From assembly GCA_003255025.1 (NCBI GenBank), contig QANY01008042.1:464101-528100 (forward strand): 64,000 nt of DNA, in the 5' to 3' direction. The position numbers and the translations under genes are program-made. Every line of letters begins with the position of its first letter. Position 1 is the stretch's first letter. The stretch comes from Datisca glomerata. Lineage: Eukaryota > Streptophyta > Magnoliopsida > Cucurbitales > Datiscaceae. The notes beneath the pieces are model-generated. The model was not told the origin of the DNA. It searched no databases and saw only the letters and a list, made by a program, of their open reading frames with translations. Below, in pieces: positions 12,791 through 25,127 of the stretch.

Positions 12791-14880
12791 AAAATGAAAA
12801 TAATACTGATCGGTGATGTGTAATTACGGAGAGGGAGCCTTATTACGCGTTACACTTCAATTGCCAATTAAAATTATCAGATTGGTGAGAGTTTAAATTT
12901 TGACGTTGGTTCCAGGGCCCGCGTGCCATTTCTAAATTTACAGCACTCTTAACTCGGTCACTAATCTTACTTAACTCCAGTCAATGGCACAATACGAATC
13001 AGGGTTTTAAGAGTGAAATAAATTTAAAACAAAAAAGTGAAAACGAGTTTTAGAAAAAAATACAACGGAAATTGTAGTTTTTAACTATTTTAGTAGGGTG
13101 TTTTAGTTTTTTAGTCAATTTTAAACTTAATTAAGTTAATAACCAAGTTAGTCTGACCATAATGTTCTATTTTCATTCCACCATTTTCTGAGACATGTTA
13201 TATTAATGGTTAAATAATAAATAAATGAGTCGTTCGAAATAATTAATATATTTATTTACGAGTAACAAATTTTGATTTCTTATCCATCTAAAATAAATTT
13301 ATTTAGACTAATAACATCATAAAACAACTAAGTAAAATAATATATATTTATATAAAACTGATTAACATTAGTAATAACAAAAAATATCATTTAACACTTT
13401 CATTTATGATACAAAATGCACAAGATGTTGTTATGTGCATGAAATATATCATATGATAAAATATGAATAATATTAATGTAAGTATTTTCATTATTTACAT
13501 CTAATCTTCATTTTATTACTTATATAATTTATTATGAAAATTATTATCTCTAAATATTTTCTCATATATTCACTTGAAATCAATGAACGAAAATAAATGA
13601 AAATAAGCATACTTCTAACCTTCTACACAACAAGAGCATGTTCAATCAAATCGTCACCAACTAGATTTGAAAACATATGGGAAGTAGGAAAAATATCCTC
13701 TATCTCTCCCTCCCTCCCTTCCCTGTAAATGATGATGATTTTTACTTCTCTCGGTAAATGATGGTAAAATTTGTTTCTTTTCACTAAGTAATTGATAAAA
13801 CAATTAGTCTAATATTGGGGTAAAACTAGAGTTTGAAAATAAATGGCGAGTATGGTAGTTAGCACATCTCTTTCTCTCTTCCCGTATATATTGATTCCCT
13901 AGGTAAATAAAAGCTTTTTTTTAATTCATTAAATAATTGGTAAATAAAATTTGTTAAATATTTAGATAATGTGGAGTGACTATATTTTAACAAATACGTA
14001 GTTTTTTTAACAATGTGCATATTTTTCGGGTTAAGTAAAATTTTAGGTAAATTCAAATCTAAGTAAATTCTACATAAATTTAAATAAGTAAATCTACATA
14101 TTTTTAGATATTTCATTTTACTTAGATAAGCATATCTAATAATTTTTTTAAAATTTGTTAATTATCAATTCGGTTATGATTCTTTTCATTATTTAATGCT
14201 CCATCTTATTTATAAAATAATTATATAATTATTTTCATTAATTATATCTAATTTTAATAATTAGGCAAATATTATTTTAATATTATATATATTTAGGGTT
14301 ATAATTGTAAAACTCTATAACTTTTTTTATTAATTTTTTATCTTATCGACTAAAATGCTAAAAATAAAAATTATTACCTATTTTGTAAAATAAAATTCTA
14401 AAATGGTATGTACTCGTAAAAACCCAAAGTAAAAACTTAAAAAATAATGTTTGTAATTAATACCCAAAAGCATGCTTATAGAGTCGGAAACGTATTTTCC
14501 ATATAAATTTCTAAAAATTGATTTAGCAACTTGTTTTTGGCTACTTTATGATTTCAAATACATAAAATCAAAATGAAATCTTACCAATCAAGCTTACAAT
14601 GCGTGTATGTAATCTCAATTCATACATAACAAATAAATAAATATATTTAATTTGTAAGTGGAACTTAATACTCCTAAATCACTTAACCCGTTAACTCCAG
14701 AGATTAAACGGTGATTACTTTTGATTTAGAGGTTAAAACTAATAACTTAAATGACTCATATAGAAAAAGATTTGAACCCACGATATAATTCATATTAAGA
14801 ATTTAAAAGTAGGGTGCTGAGAATTAAGATAAATTGTAAGTAAGCAATGATGATATTTATAAGATAATAAGAAAATAATA
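12791..14880. other. AT-rich intergenic DNA
   Basis: Very AT-rich with many short runs of A and T and no supportable gene. A CCCTCC-type pyrimidine tract occurs at about 13700-13725. The open frames found here have no domain-like composition. Confidence 0.5.
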
Positions 14881-15203
14881 CCTAACCCATTATTAATGTA
14901 ACACCGGCATTCATGTAATTTCGACAAACTTTAAGGACTTTATAGTTGCAAAAAAATCTCGGGGAAGACTTTCTCCACCTGGAGTCTCTGAGGGTAAAAA
15001 CGTATTCAAAACCCTCGCTTGAAAACCCCTCCTCTGTCAAAAGCCGTTCTCTGTTTCTCCACTTTTTCGAATGCAAACCCTAGCCATTGTTTATTACTTA
15101 TCCTCTACTGCATTCGGGTTTGATTCGAAGCCATTCCTATAGTATAAAAGAAAATTATTGTTCTTCTCGAGTGGTTTTCAGTTTCGGTTTAATAGATTCT
15201 GAG

Positions 15204-18200
15204 ATGGTCTCTGGTTTAAGAATCGAAGGTGGGACTCAGGTATTCCCTGCTCGAGTGCGCAAAACTATCCAATCCATTAAAGAGATTGTGGGCGACCACT
15301 TAGATGCTGATATATACACGGCCCTCAAGGAAAACAACATGGATCCTAATGAAACCACTCAGAAATTGCTCAACCAAGGTTGCTGACGTTGTTCTTGACT
15401 TTCTCTGTTATCGTCGTTTCGATTACTTTTGGTGCCTTCTGCTTATTTTCATCTCTGGGGCTGCACTGTAGCTGGTTTATACTGTGTTGATATTATGCCA
15501 CATTGGTGGGATGGTGTGTTTGGTGCCACCCAGAGAGTGTACAGTGTTTGGTGCAATGGTAGTTTCATATGTAGAATGCTCTAGTTGTTAGTTAGCCATG
15601 CGAAATAAAGTCCCTTTGGAGACTTAATGCCGTTAATCAGAAACATGTGTGCTCCGAATGCTTCTTTGCAACTGATTGCGTTTTGAGTATTCTGCTGCTT
15701 GAAGACGTTATTTTTATCTTACTACAGTTCGTAGTAATGGTTGCAGTTGCATTCATTATTAGAACCGAGGGAGTAGATTATTAGTATATCCTTTAATCGT
15801 AAGAATATGAAATATTGGTTAAAGAGAGTTCCTATGGAAGTGTTTTTCAAATATCCTTTAATCGTGAGATGATGAAATATTGGTTAATTCACTCAAATGG
15901 CCCTTGTAGTGGTTCATTGCATAACTTGTCATAGGGAGAGCATACTTTTGTGAGATTATGTCTTGGCTCCTTCTTACTCGGTCATACATTAATTGCATAA
16001 CTGGTCTTGGCTCCTTCTTCTGACTCGAGTCATGCATTAGTTGCATATCTGGTATTGGCTCCTTCTTCTGACTCGGGTCATAGCGTTAGTTTTACTTTCC
16101 CCCCTACAATATTTGAGCACTGCTGTTTTCTTCGACGACTTGAATGTATCTAAGCCACTATAAGTTTCTTGTCTCTTGACTGTACCTGTTGTACCTTATT
16201 GCAGGATATCTTATGCTTTACATTGTCGCTACTTTATTTGAATTATTTCTCTCTTTCACCTAACCATGTTCCAGTAGCTAATCAAATTTATTTATTTATT
16301 TTCATTTAGATCCATTTCATGAGGTGAAGAGAAAAAAAGATAAGAAAAAGGAGGTATGATCTTGAGTACCTCACTTTCTCTCTGCTTTTATGTTGCACAT
16401 TCTTACATGTTACTAATATAAATGAATTACTGCATTTAAAAATCTCGGTGGACCTTGAATTGTTTTTTCGAGTATTCGGCTCAGTAGATGACTTTTTGTT
16501 TAGGCATCGTTTGGCAGTCAGGATAGTACTGGATAACACTGTACTAAATCTATCGGACTGTTCTGTATTGTACTTTAGTGGATTAAATAATACTGTCCAG
16601 TGTTTGATGTTGTATTAGTTAAAAAACTGTATTACTTGTCAACGTTTGGCACATCAAGTACTGAATTGTAAAATTGTTTGTTATGATTTGACCCGCAAAA
16701 ATCTATATGAAACTCATTAACATGTTATTTTACATTTTCAAATATAAAATAAATTATCTCATTCATGCTGCTAAAAAACATAATAGGTAAATTTAAACTT
16801 ATCTAAATAACAATAATTATTACACTAAAAAAAGATCCAGAAACATCACAAAATAATATCCATACATTAACAATAATATCCATACAAAAACTATTTCATA
16901 ATATTCTCTCATTTCAAGTTCATAGTGCACCGATACATCACAAAATAAATAACCATAATATTCTCTCATTTTCATGCTCATCTCTGACGAAGAACAGTTC
17001 CATACATTTTTTCCAGTTTTTTAACTTGGACTCAATATGTGGCCTAGCCTTTAACCCAGATTCGGGACACTTTTCATTCAGACTTTTCTCCATGAGCTTT
17101 AGAGTACAAGGTTTAAAAGAACCATAATCATAACAAAGGTCTCTTGCAACTACATCATCTAATATGTCCAATAATACCTCTTTCTCCATTTTGGTCCAAG
17201 AAAGCCTAATGATTCTTCGGATGGTTTGCTCATTATTTTGGCTGTGATCTCCATCCATCCTTAAGAAAACATATCTCAATCAATAATAAAGAAAAATACC
17301 TCAAGACAAATATCAAAAGAGCAATAAAAAGTAAAAACTACTACTTAGCTACCAAACATTAAATAGAGGATTGTATTGGTTGTTCTTCCCCTCTTGGTTG
17401 CTCTATTACTCATATTGCTAGATAGGATAATGAGTTTGCTCTATTACTCATCTTCCCCTCTTGGTTGCTCTGTTTCGTTATGGTTTGGATCGATCTGATT
17501 TATATATCTATGGCGATGCGGTTCGGTTTACTTCAAAGAAAATTGATCTGATTGATTTAGTTCAATTTTGATCCCAAAGCAAACCAAACTAGACATCTTA
17601 CACCCTTATCTTGAGCTTGAAAATTAAAATTTCACTTCATACCCAATATTTGGGCAACTAATGCATGTTTGAGGAAACAAAGATTAAGAGGTTGCTAGTT
17701 AGTACCTCAAAGATGACTGAGATCGAGGGCGAAGCTGGATTAGGTCCGATGAGAGGGAGGCTGAGAACGTTGGTCGCTGCTACTTGCCAGTTTTGTTCGG
17801 TGTCGAGAGAGAGGGTCGAGAGAGAGAGGGTTGAGAGAGAGAGGGTCGAGACACGTGTCTTTTCTTTTGTCCTGTGTAGTCCCTCCTAGGAGGGGACTAA
17901 GTTATCCGCCCTTGGTGGGACTAAACAATCCCTCCATATTAATTAATACGGATGATGTCTTTTACCAATCGCTAGACAGTATTAAAATAGTACTGTCAAG
18001 TCTCTTAATACTGTACAATCCCGGCAGTCAAACAAGACCTTAATGGATACTTTGTATTTGATAAACACAGATTTTACTGGAAGTAGATTCATGTTATGTC
18101 AACTAGTGACTACTGTTACTCCTTTATCTATTTTAGGATAGTGGTTCTTGGGCCATGGAACTTCTATAGGTTCTTGTTAATGCGACCACATCTCTATATT

Positions 18201-21200
18201 TTCTTGCTAATGAAGCTGTTTGTTGCTTTTGTACTGATGAAGTGATTGTTTAATGCACGTTTGGCCACACTATCTGACCCTGATTCATCACGTTCAGAAT
18301 AATTATGTAACTAGTAAATCAAATCAATGTTTCCCCTTTATTAGTATATAACAAAGAGTTTTGTTGTGATATGTGGATTGGTTAAGATATCCACTTGCCA
18401 TGGTTTACCCTCACATTTTTTGTCTGTCAATGTCTACTCTAGACCAAATTTAACACTTTGGAATCTCTCTGGTTTTAATTTTATTTTAGGCTAGACTTGT
18501 TTGTTATTTACCTTCGAGGACACTCGTTTAACATTTTATAGCTTGAATGTGCAATTTTGGCCTTAGAACATGTGGTATAAGAGTTTTGTGGATCCACAAA
18601 GGCATTATGAGGATATGGCGCAAGGGACGAAGTTTCATACACTTCCTGATCGTAATGGCCGAAGAATGGGCTATTCCCGAAATGCTTTACCCGGTGAGTG
18701 AAATCATTCATTTTTTTAATCAGGAATAATTTTTATTCCTCTCGTTGCTCTAACTTCTCCCCCTCTCTAATATTATTAGAAAATGCATCAGAGATTGTTG
18801 ATGGAGATTAGTTCATGATAGTTGTAAAGTAATTGTATTTTATCTATAATCAACCTTAATTTGACAACATTTGATTTTCTTTCCAAGTTGCACGTGGCAT
18901 GCTCATAGGATTTCTGCTTGTGTTAAGAATGTAAATTTGAATTTGTAGTTGAGTGATTGTATCAAACTAAATGCAGCTATCAATAGAGAGTTCCGCATTG
19001 TGAGAGACAACAGAGTAAATCGGAATACAAATAGGGAAGTGCACCCTGCTTCACTGCAAGTGTCGACATCCAACAGTGAGCGTCTTCCCTCAAATGCTCC
19101 AAAAAAGAGGTATGCAATGTTATTCACCATCTATACAGTATTTTTATCTGTGTACTTTGGATTCATCTTCAGTGCTGCTAATGTTTATCTTGCATCTAAA
19201 TAATCTGTTGCGGTTCTTCTCCCTTTGCATAATGTATCCATAATATGAATATGGTTTTGAATTTGAAGCAGAAATTTGTAATTATTATTCTACATATTTT
19301 CAGTCCAACAGGAACATTAGGTGGTCAGAGGCCTTCTGGTGGATTAATTCCATCTCAAGCGCCCCACGGACCAACTGATTCGCACACTAGGAATGTTCGA
19401 GATGGTTATATAGCGGTCACAGGAAGGAAAGAAATATCAGATGCAAAGCGGGTTATGGTCCCAAATTCAGCTTCCAATGTGGAGGCAGTGAAGCCAAAAC
19501 ATTCTCAAGATAATTCTGAGATACGCGAATTGAACAGTTCTGCTGTTGGCGTGTATTCATCTGCTACAGATCCTGTTCATGTTCCATCTCCTGATTCTAG
19601 ATCTTCTGCCCCTGTTGGTGCAATTAAGCGTGAGGTTGGGGTGGTGGGTGTACGGCGGCAATCTTCTGGAAGCACAAATCAGTCATCTGGACCAGGTGGT
19701 TCTTTCTCAAATTCGCTTGTTGGAAGGGAAAGTTCTTCTACTGAGTCATTTAGACCATTGATTCCTGTTTCTAATGCTGATCAGTCCAGTCAAAGTACTG
19801 AATCTGTAATGCCCAATATTGTGGGAAGTAGAGCTTTTTTAAATAATCAGCATGGTAGGCAGCAACAGCATCTGGGTCACCAGAAAGGTATATCTGTTGG
19901 AATGCGTTCGGACCTGCCTTTAATTGGTTTTGTCCTTGTCAAAGTTCTGAATTTTGCGAGTTTTGTAGTACTGTGGGCATTTTGTCATCTTTTTAGTTGC
20001 CATCTGAAATATAGTTATTGGCTATTATTTATTGTATCCTTTTTCATATTGCTCAGTCCGTTTAATAACTTCATCTGGAACTTTGTCGCATCAAAACTTT
20101 TTGTAATTTGATGATGTACACATTTAGATGTATAATAGTATACAGGTATTATAATTGTGTATTTATTATTTAAGAAGAGATTATGTGTTCTTTGATGCAG
20201 CTTCCCAGCCTAATAAGGAGTGGAAGCCTAAATCTAGCCAAAAGTCAAGTAACAACCCTGGTGTAATTGGGACGCCTAAAAATTCTATATCTCCACCCGC
20301 TGATGAGCCCAAGAATTTGACACCTGAAGAGGCAAACTTACAAGATAAGCTCTCAAGAGTAAACATCTATGAGAATCAGAATGTCATTATAGCACAGCAT
20401 ATTCGAGTCCCTGAGACTGATTGTTGTCGACTGACCTTTGGCAGTTTTGGGAAAAATTCTGATTTGTCCAGAACTGTAGTATCTGGATCTCAAGTGGTAG
20501 GAGCTCCAGAAGTATCTAATAGAGAACCAACGGAAGCAGCAAGGTGGTTAGTGTTCTCAATTTTGTCTGATTCCTTTGAAGTTGTTTGTAGTGCTATGGT
20601 GTCTACAGTGCTACCGAACAAAAAGTAAAAGATCATTGCATCACTCTGAAATTGTAGGCAACTTACATTTTTTTCCTTACATGAGATGAGTTATTGGGCT
20701 TCCCTGCTGCATTTCAAATATGAATGAACAATGAGAATATTGCTTTTACTTGTGCTGATTCCTCTGGTTATATTGATGCAGTCTGTCAGTGCCTGCTCCA
20801 GTGTCTTCTGCCGATGATACTATTGTCAGAAAGCAGTCAGATTTTCCAGATGACCAGGTTAGAAATTCAGGATCAGATTCTCCTGCATCCGGTGCAACAT
20901 CCGAGCTTCAATTGGCTGATAAAAGAGAATCTTCAAGTCCTCCGCATTTGGACAATTATGCTGATATAGGCTTGGTTCGAGAGAGGAGTCCAACATATGC
21001 TCCTGATTCACAGTATCAAAATCCTCCCGAGTTATCTGGTTTGTCGGTGAGTTAGTTTTTTATAGTGATAGCCAAGTAGATTGATATAATTCTTCTCCTG
21101 TAGAATTAGTTGAACTCATAGTGAGCTTTTGCTTGAGTAAGCAAAATTCTGTTTTGCAGCATCGCCATCACTAGTTCTATTGATTCTTTCTGATGTTTAC

Positions 21201-22862
21201 TGTTTTGCAGCAACCCCATTACTAGTTCTATTGATTCTTTCTGATGTTTACTGTTTTGCAAGCAGGCATATGATCCCCAGACTGCTTATGAAATGCCATA
21301 TTTCAGACCTACAGTGGATGAAGCTGTGCGGGTACAAGGTCTACTATCTCCTCAGGATGTAAGTGGAGTGCATTAATTTTAGTACATGTTACGGACAACA
21401 AATGCATGCTATATTTTTAATTGTGCTGCCTTAGAATTATTTCCTGCTTGCCCACTCAGTTAAGTGGTGTTTAAAATGCTGTTGTAGAAGACTGTTTGCT
21501 TCACTCTGTAAGGTCTTTGCTTAACGAATGTAATATTAGTATGATGACACTTCCTCTCTCTTGAGTTCAGACTCTGAGCACACATGGTTCGAATAGCATC
21601 CCTGCATCAACATATGCTATGGTACAGCAGCAACAGCAGCAACAGCAGCAAGTAGCCCAGATGTACCCTCATGTTCATCTTTCCCATTTCGCAAACCTTA
21701 TGCCATATCGGCAGTTTCTCTCTCCAGTTTATGTTCCTCCAATGGCCATGCCTGGGTATTCTAGTAACCCAGCGTATCCTCACCCATCCAGTGGCAACAG
21801 TTACTTGTTGATGCCTGGAGGCAGCTCGCATCTCAGTGCGAATAATTTAAAGTATGGAATGCAGCAATTCAAGCCTGTTCCTGCTGGAAGTCCCACTGGG
21901 TTTGGGAACTTCAATAATCCCGCTGGGTATGCTATTAATGCTCAAAGTGTTGTTGGGGGTGCCACTGGACTGGAAGATTCATCTCGAATCAAGTACAAAG
22001 ATGGGAATCTCTATGTTCCTAATCCTCAGGTAATCTTGGTTTTCTTTTGTGCTGATGGTTTGAAATTTATATTTGGACATCAAATGGCAATTGAGGAGTT
22101 ATTACAAGAAAGCTTGATACCCAAGTGTCAATTAGTAGTATTATGTATAATTATCCTATCAGGCCTTGGTGTCCCAGTCGTTAAGTATATTTAATTTCTA
22201 CTCAGGAAGTCTGGCGTTAAGTCACATGTCCTCCCCTTGATTACTAAAAAATTACTGGCCTTTATGTTGAATACTTCAGTTGAGATTAACATTTTCATCG
22301 TTTGAAGCGAATGTACTGTGTTTGCATGGGGGAAGAGTAGGGAGAAACATATTTCTGAATACGTTGCTTTCTAATACTGATTTCTGATACCTAACCATTA
22401 GTCGGGCTTATCAAATAATGGATATGTTAAACTATGGACTGGTTCCATATCTGACTAAACAGGACCAAAACAAGTGTCTGCTTATACTTGTAATGGCTAG
22501 TCACGTTTTTGTTTTGGCAGGCTGAAACATCTGAAATTTGGATTCAAAACCCAAGAGAGGTTCAAGGTTTGCAATCAGGTCCATACTACAACATGCAAGG
22601 GCAAACTCCTCATGGTACTTATTTGCAATCACATACAGGCCATGCTTCCTTCAATGCAGCTGCATCACAATCTTCTCACATGCAATTCCCTGGAATGTAC
22701 CATCCTTCTCAGCAGCCTGCTGCGATGGCCAGTGCTCACCATTTAGGCCCTGGTTTAGGCAGTAATATTGGTGGTGGGGTGGCTGCAGGTGCTCCTGGGC
22801 CACAGGTTGGTGCGTATCAGTCGCCCCAATTGGGTCATCTCAGCTGGACAACAAACTTCTAA
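15204..22862 (+). CDS. GIP1L: GBF-interacting protein 1-like (DUF1296/GIP1 family), ten exons
   Basis: GIP1 proteins bind G-box binding bZIP factors and are described as enhancing their DNA binding; they are nuclear. Exons: 15204-15378, 16310-16353, 18567-18693, 18977-19109, 19304-19887, 20201-20543, 20782-21046, 21266-21358, 21571-22029, 22521-22862. All have GT-AG ends and matching phases, giving 854 residues, normal for the family. The N-terminal DUF1296 (UBA-like) domain spans about residues 8-72 (VRKTIQSIKEIVG, then NMDPNETTQKLLNQ, then FHEVKRKKDKKKE). A long Ser/Pro/Gln-rich, probably disordered body follows. A nine-glutamine run lies at residues 534-542 and the C-terminus is Gly/Gln/His-rich. 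An in-frame ATG at 15087 would add 39 residues, but the conserved family start is at 15204. Intron 2 (2.2 kb) holds a PIF/Harbinger element. The stop codon runs into an A-rich tract. Confidence 0.94.
15961..16085. repeat. Tandem repeat in intron 1 of the GIP1-like gene
   Basis: Three imperfect copies of a 44-48 bp unit (TTGGCTCCTTCTTCTGACTC followed by GGTCATRCATTARTTGCATA) begin at about 15961, 16005 and 16053. Just upstream a separate element (TCCTTTAATCGT...GAAATATTGGTTAA) occurs twice, near 15787 and 15853. I see no coding role. Confidence 0.75.
16938..17279 (-). pseudogene. Myb/SANT-like protein of the Harbinger element
   Basis: The reading frame gives 113 residues with a Myb/SANT-like domain (Myb_DNA-bind_3 type): LSWTKMEKEVLLDILDDVV near residues 27-46, a central GSF motif, and KARPHIESKLKNWKK near residues 80-95. 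In PIF/Harbinger elements this second protein binds the terminal repeats and helps the transposase act in the nucleus. It is read opposite to the host gene. The C-terminus (WLFIL) looks truncated compared with family members, which continue for another 100-200 residues. I take it as a remnant rather than a working gene. Confidence 0.8.
17802..17850. repeat. GA-rich minisatellite inside the Harbinger element
   Basis: Three to four copies of GAGAGAGAGGGTYGA in tandem. Confidence 0.85.
21151..21265 (+). repeat. 51-bp tandem duplication of the intron 7 acceptor region, with a NAGNAG acceptor
   Basis: The motif CTGTTTTGCA occurs at 21150, 21201 and 21251 in repeats of 51 bp (CATYACTAGTTCTATTGATT and onward). 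The first two copies end in complete GCAG acceptor sites (21159 and 21210). The third reads GCAAGCAG, a tandem NAGNAG acceptor (21260-21265). The intron therefore carries at least three possible 3' splice sites just upstream of exon 8. Confidence 0.85.
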
Positions 22863-23660
22863 AAAAAAAAAAAAAGAGAAATGTGAATTTAACTCTTTTG
22901 CATATAAGGGATTGAAGAAGTTGAGCTATAGAATGTGTTTTCATTCTGTGAAACGTGTTACCATATAATATTCTCTTAATCAATGCAGCATCTGATGTTC
23001 GATTTTGAATTTTGCTTCCAAAGTCATGAACACACTTTTACAAAGCTACATCGGTTTTCATAATTGTCCATACCTAATGCCAATCTCACTTAAACTTTAC
23101 GTAAATAATTGGAGGATTTGATTAAACTATGAACATGTATTGGCTTGCATCAATTAATTTACCTCTGTTTTTACTCTTTTCTTTATGCCCGTCATAGTTA
23201 AACCTACCTGGAAAAAGCACTTGCATGAGTAAAGGTAATGTTCCAAGGTCTACTCACTCAATTTCCTAGGCATTTTCCCTTCACAGTCCCTTGTCTCTTC
23301 TTCTCTTACTTTGCTCTCTGAAAAAGTCCTTGTAAGGACGAAAATAACAAATTATTTTCATCCAAAACTTAAATCTTACTCATTAGGGTTCAAGAAGATG
23401 GGTCAGAATCTTTTTCTCTAATCAATATGCTCGTAATCATCAGCTTGTATTCATCTATCTATAATATAGTCTTTGAATTAGACAAAAAATAATTCTTAGT
23501 AAAGACAGAATATTAATCCCCAAAGCCAAGCGATGGCTAAAGCAGAACTGCACGTGTGAGGTCTCTCTCAAACTTTGTTATCACTCATTGACCTGTCGAA
23601 AGAAAAACCAGACTGAAATGTTATAACCACTCATTACCCGGACAACTGCCCTGCCCCTAC
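22863..23660. other. 3' UTR and intergenic DNA after the GIP1-like gene
   Basis: An A-rich tract follows the stop codon and the first few hundred bases may be 3' UTR. Nothing else is recognisable. Confidence 0.45.
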
Positions 23661-23664
23661 CTAA

Positions 23665-23979
23665 AGCTGCACAGTCCGTGTTTTTTGGACACAAAACTAG
23701 GTTTCGACGGGTAAATTCTGTCACACCTGTAGGTCTCTGAATAAGTTTCAATTTGATATCTTACAGGGCCCGTGGTTCTACCCGTGTCAAAAGGTATGCC
23801 CTACGGAAGTGGACATGCGCGTGCTACGATCCGTCTGTTATAGCAATTCTAAAGCTGCACAGTCCGTGTTTTTTGGACACAAAACTAGGCTCCGACGGGT
23901 AAATCTTGTCGCACCTGTAGGTCTCTGAATAAACTTCAATTTGATATCTTACATGGCCCGTGGTTCTACCCGTGTCAAA
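23665..23979. repeat. Direct repeat, two copies of about 129 bp
   Basis: Copies at about 23665-23793 and 23851-23979 begin AGCTGCACAGTCCGTG and end TCTACCCGTGTCAAAAG. They differ at a handful of positions and are separated by a 57-bp spacer. I do not recognise the family. Confidence 0.85.
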
Positions 23980-24117
23980 AGTTGAAAGGAAAAACTTATT
24001 AAAACAGGCGGGACGACGAATTCATTTATGAAAAGAAAAACTTATCTCTATTATGTATAGATTCGTTTATGATTTTTTTAAATAAATAAAGCGTATATCA
24101 TATTGACTCAACTTGTC

Positions 24118-24120
<3 letters not shown>

Positions 24121-24150
<30 letters not shown>
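24121..24150. repeat. (CA)15 microsatellite
   Basis: Fifteen perfect CA units just outside the 5' LTR of the gypsy element. Confidence 0.95.
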
Positions 24151-24155
<5 letters not shown>

Positions 24156-24161
24156 TTTAAC

Positions 24162-25062
24162 TATGGAAAAATCACCTAAGACACGTGTGCAGAAAGAACG
24201 AATCCTGAGGGGACGCGTGGACCATGAACATGGAAAAATTGGGTGCTAGATGGGAAAACAGAAGTGACACAAATAAATCATGATGAAGAAGCTCTAAACG
24301 GAAAGAAACTCTAAACATGAAGGAGCTCTAAACAGGAAGGAGATATAAATGGGAAGGAGATCTAAACATGAAGGAGTTCTAAACGGGGAGGCGCTTTAAA
24401 CGGGAAAGAACTCTAAAGATGAAAAAAAGTATAGAAGCTGGAAACTTTATCACAACGGGAAAAGGATATTAGTTAACGGGAAAAAGCTGACAGAGGACTC
24501 GTGCCTTCCAGAACGAGAAAAGACTGACGGGGGACCCACGCCTCTGAAATGGGGAAGATATTCGTTGAACTGTGCAAGAACGGAAAAAGAAGAAGAGCGA
24601 GAACAGATGAAATGAATCAGAAATAAATAGTCAAAATGTTGTCATTGATTGGGTAAGCTGAATGACTCGGATGAGACAAATTGGCTGGCCATCAAGTGGC
24701 TGTGATTGATTGGCTCGAAACCACAAGAAATCAGCAAGTGGTTGTGGCTGATTGACGGCTGAGCATGATAGATGAAAAATGAGAAAGAGAAAGGGGACCA
24801 TACCTAGCAGGGTAATCCCACGAATGGGTAATCCCTGGGCATAATGATTACCTCCATTTATATTGTTATTTTAATTAACTCATGATATTTGGGGAGCCTA
24901 TATAAGACCAATATATTAAATAAGAAAAAAACTCAACTCAGACCCTTTGCTCCCTGTGTTCTCTCTCCCTGCCTCTCTCCTTTCTAATTAATACTTATAT
25001 AAATTAGTCATTATTGATATTCTTCCCCTTGATCCCTAGTTAAACCAAGAAAAATTCCTTTA
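24162..25062 (+). repeat. 5' LTR of a Tat-type gypsy element
   Basis: About 900 bp, alignable along its whole length with 33993-34901; shared blocks include GACGCGTGGACCATGA and GCTGACAGAGGACTCG. It contains an array of short CTCTAAACRGGAAGGAG-like units (24290-24420) and a promoter-like CTATATAAGACC at 24899-24910. It ends just before a primer-site-like TTTTGGTGCTTTCATTG (25065-25081). The exact first base is uncertain by a few bases. Confidence 0.88.
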
Positions 25063-25127
25063 CGTTTTGGTGCTTTCATTGAAAGAAGAAAAATAGCCTC
25101 AAAAATACCCTCCAGAAAATGAAATCA

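Larger units (their letters stand above)
16503..18039 (-). mobile_element. PIF/Harbinger DNA transposon remnant in intron 2 of the GIP1-like gene
   Basis: The ends are imperfect inverted repeats: GGCATCGTTTGGCAGTCAGG on the left against GGTCTTGTTTGACTGCCGGG read inward from the right. They are flanked by the 3-bp target duplication TTA (16500-16502 and 18040-18042). TWA duplications and GGSCTTGTTTGG-like termini are hallmarks of PIF/Harbinger. The element is 1537 bp. It holds a Myb/SANT-like ORF at 16938-17279 on the minus strand but no DDE transposase, so it is a deletion derivative. A GA-rich minisatellite lies at 17802-17850. Confidence 0.88.

Noticed and set aside
14882..15076. Minus-strand 64-codon frame upstream of the GIP1-like gene
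   Set aside because: It lies in the probable promoter/5' UTR and has no recognisable similarity.
15087..15203. Upstream in-frame ATG as the GIP1-like start
   Set aside because: The added 39 residues are not part of the family pattern, and the conserved start MVSG..IEGGTQ follows at 15204.
22768..22968. Open frame overlapping the GIP1-like stop and A-rich tract
   Set aside because: It is a shadow in another frame of the last exon; the lysine run comes from the poly-A stretch.
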